Of a stretch of DNA of 64,000 nt, positions 63,426-64,000 are shown piece by piece; the first letter of the stretch is position 1; the number at the start of each line of letters is the position of its first letter. The notes beneath the pieces are model-generated. The model was not told the origin of the DNA and searched no databases. It was given only the letters and a program-made list of their open reading frames with translations. Made by a program: the position numbers and the translations under genes. Origin of the DNA: Croceibacterium ferulae (GTDB lineage: Bacteria > Pseudomonadota > Alphaproteobacteria > Sphingomonadales > Sphingomonadaceae). The stretch is taken from the NCBI RefSeq assembly GCF_003660445.1, contig NZ_QZVQ01000003.1, forward strand, positions 310,001 to 374,000, given 5' to 3'.

Positions 63426-64000
63426 GTGGCCCAGCCCACCCCCCTGATGCCCCATGCGACCGCCAGCTGGCTGGTCGACAACACCGCATTGAGCTTCGAG
63501 CAGATCTCGGAATTCTGCGGGCTGCACATCCTGGAGGTGCAGGCCATGGCGGACGACCTCACCAGCACGAAGTATACCGGCCGCGACCCGGTCCATTCCG
63601 GTGAACTGACCCATGCGGAGATCGAGAAGGCGCAGGCGGACCCCGCCTACCGCCTGAAGATGCACCGCGCGCCGGTGGATGTCAGCCGAACCAAGGGCCC
63701 GCGCTACACCCCGGTGTCCAAGCGGCAGGACAAGCCCGACGGTATTGCCTGGATCATCCGCAACCACCCGGAAATCAGCAATGCGCAGATCGGCAAGCTG
63801 ATCGGCACGACCCGCACCACGATCGATGCCATCCGCGAACGCAGCCACTGGAACATCAGCAACATCACGCCAAAGGATCCCGTCACGCTGGGCCTGTGTT
63901 CGCAGCGGGAGCTGGATGCAGCGGTGGCCCGCGCCGGCAAGAACCTGCCGCAGGACAATGATGCGGACGAAGGTGCGGAGCCCGTGGCCGAGCAGCGCGA
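63426..64000 (+). CDS. DUF1013/TrcR-like transcription-associated protein, C-terminus beyond the window
   Basis: A GTG-initiated frame (MAQPTPLMPHATASWLV) with GGAGAG upstream that runs 191 codons to the window edge without a stop. It has two predicted helix-turn-helix parts: NTALSFEQISEFCGLHILEVQ near residue 20 and SNAQIGKLIGTTRTTIDAIRE from about residue 118. This is the DUF1013 family, whose Caulobacter member TrcR associates with RNA polymerase and is cell-cycle regulated. The acidic tail (QDNDADEGAEPVAEQR) is typical of a near-complete protein, so only a few residues are probably missing. Confidence 0.85.
   Translation, partial: MAQPTPLMPHATASWLVDNTALSFEQISEFCGLHILEVQAMADDLTSTKYTGRDPVHSGELTHAEIEKAQADPAYRLKMHRAPVDVSRTKGPRYTPVSKRQDKPDGIAWIIRNHPEISNAQIGKLIGTTRTTIDAIRERSHWNISNITPKDPVTLGLCSQRELDAAVARAGKNLPQDNDADEGAEPVAEQR

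Overview
The window is a GC-rich chromosomal segment of an alphaproteobacterium, most likely a member of the Sphingomonadales. The basis is the Alphaproteobacteria-restricted DUF1192 and DUF1013/TrcR proteins, three large TonB-dependent receptors, several DUF885 and other exported peptidases, and a Caulobacter-like xylonate dehydratase. No rRNA, tRNA, CRISPR array, integrase or classical transposase was seen. Gene density is high and no gene-free stretch exceeds about 210 bases.

Layout. (1) 1-14000 is a peptide-scavenging block: a sulfotransferase-like protein, a TonB receptor, a small exported protein, two convergent DUF885 hydrolases, a TolB-propeller/amidohydrolase fusion and a gamma-glutamyltransferase. 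(2) 14100-21300 holds a UbiH-type hydroxylase, a siderophore-type TonB receptor behind a Fur-like box, a GIY-YIG nuclease gene bracketed by two copies of a palindromic repeat, an M20 amidohydrolase, and a lipid kinase overlapping a nucleotidyltransferase-like gene. (3) 21300-23950 encodes the ligase-associated exonuclease and ATP-dependent ligase pair, with a strong hairpin over the exonuclease start. (4) 23950-54600 is a large xylan/glucuronoxylan utilisation locus. It has a GH67 alpha-glucuronidase, aldo/keto reductase, GH43, two GH3, two GH9, a GDSL-esterase/polysaccharide-deacetylase fusion, a LacI regulator, xylonate dehydratase, a sugar-porter MFS, alpha-ketoglutarate semialdehyde dehydrogenase, and a TonB receptor/SapC/cupin/tryptophan-halogenase module. 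(5) 54690-64000 is mostly housekeeping: M1 peptidase, ClpA, DUF1192, quinone oxidoreductase, DUF6683, LpxH-like phosphatase, glycosyltransferase and TrcR.

How the xylan locus appears to work: outer-membrane import through the TonB receptor, periplasmic deacetylation and removal of side chains and backbone residues by the esterase and GH67/GH43/GH3/GH9 enzymes, xylose uptake by the MFS porter, and oxidation by a Weimberg-type route (XylD and the semialdehyde dehydrogenase are here; xylose dehydrogenase, lactonase and the second dehydratase are not). Eight copies of a LacI-type palindrome close to TGTTAGCGNTAACA mark this locus and none was seen elsewhere. Six lie in promoters. Two lie inside the signal-peptide codons of a GH9 gene and of the TonB receptor.

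The points most worth a second look are the operator network with its intragenic sites, the GIY-YIG/palindrome cassette, the hairpin that buries the exonuclease ribosome binding site, and the esterase-deacetylase fusion.
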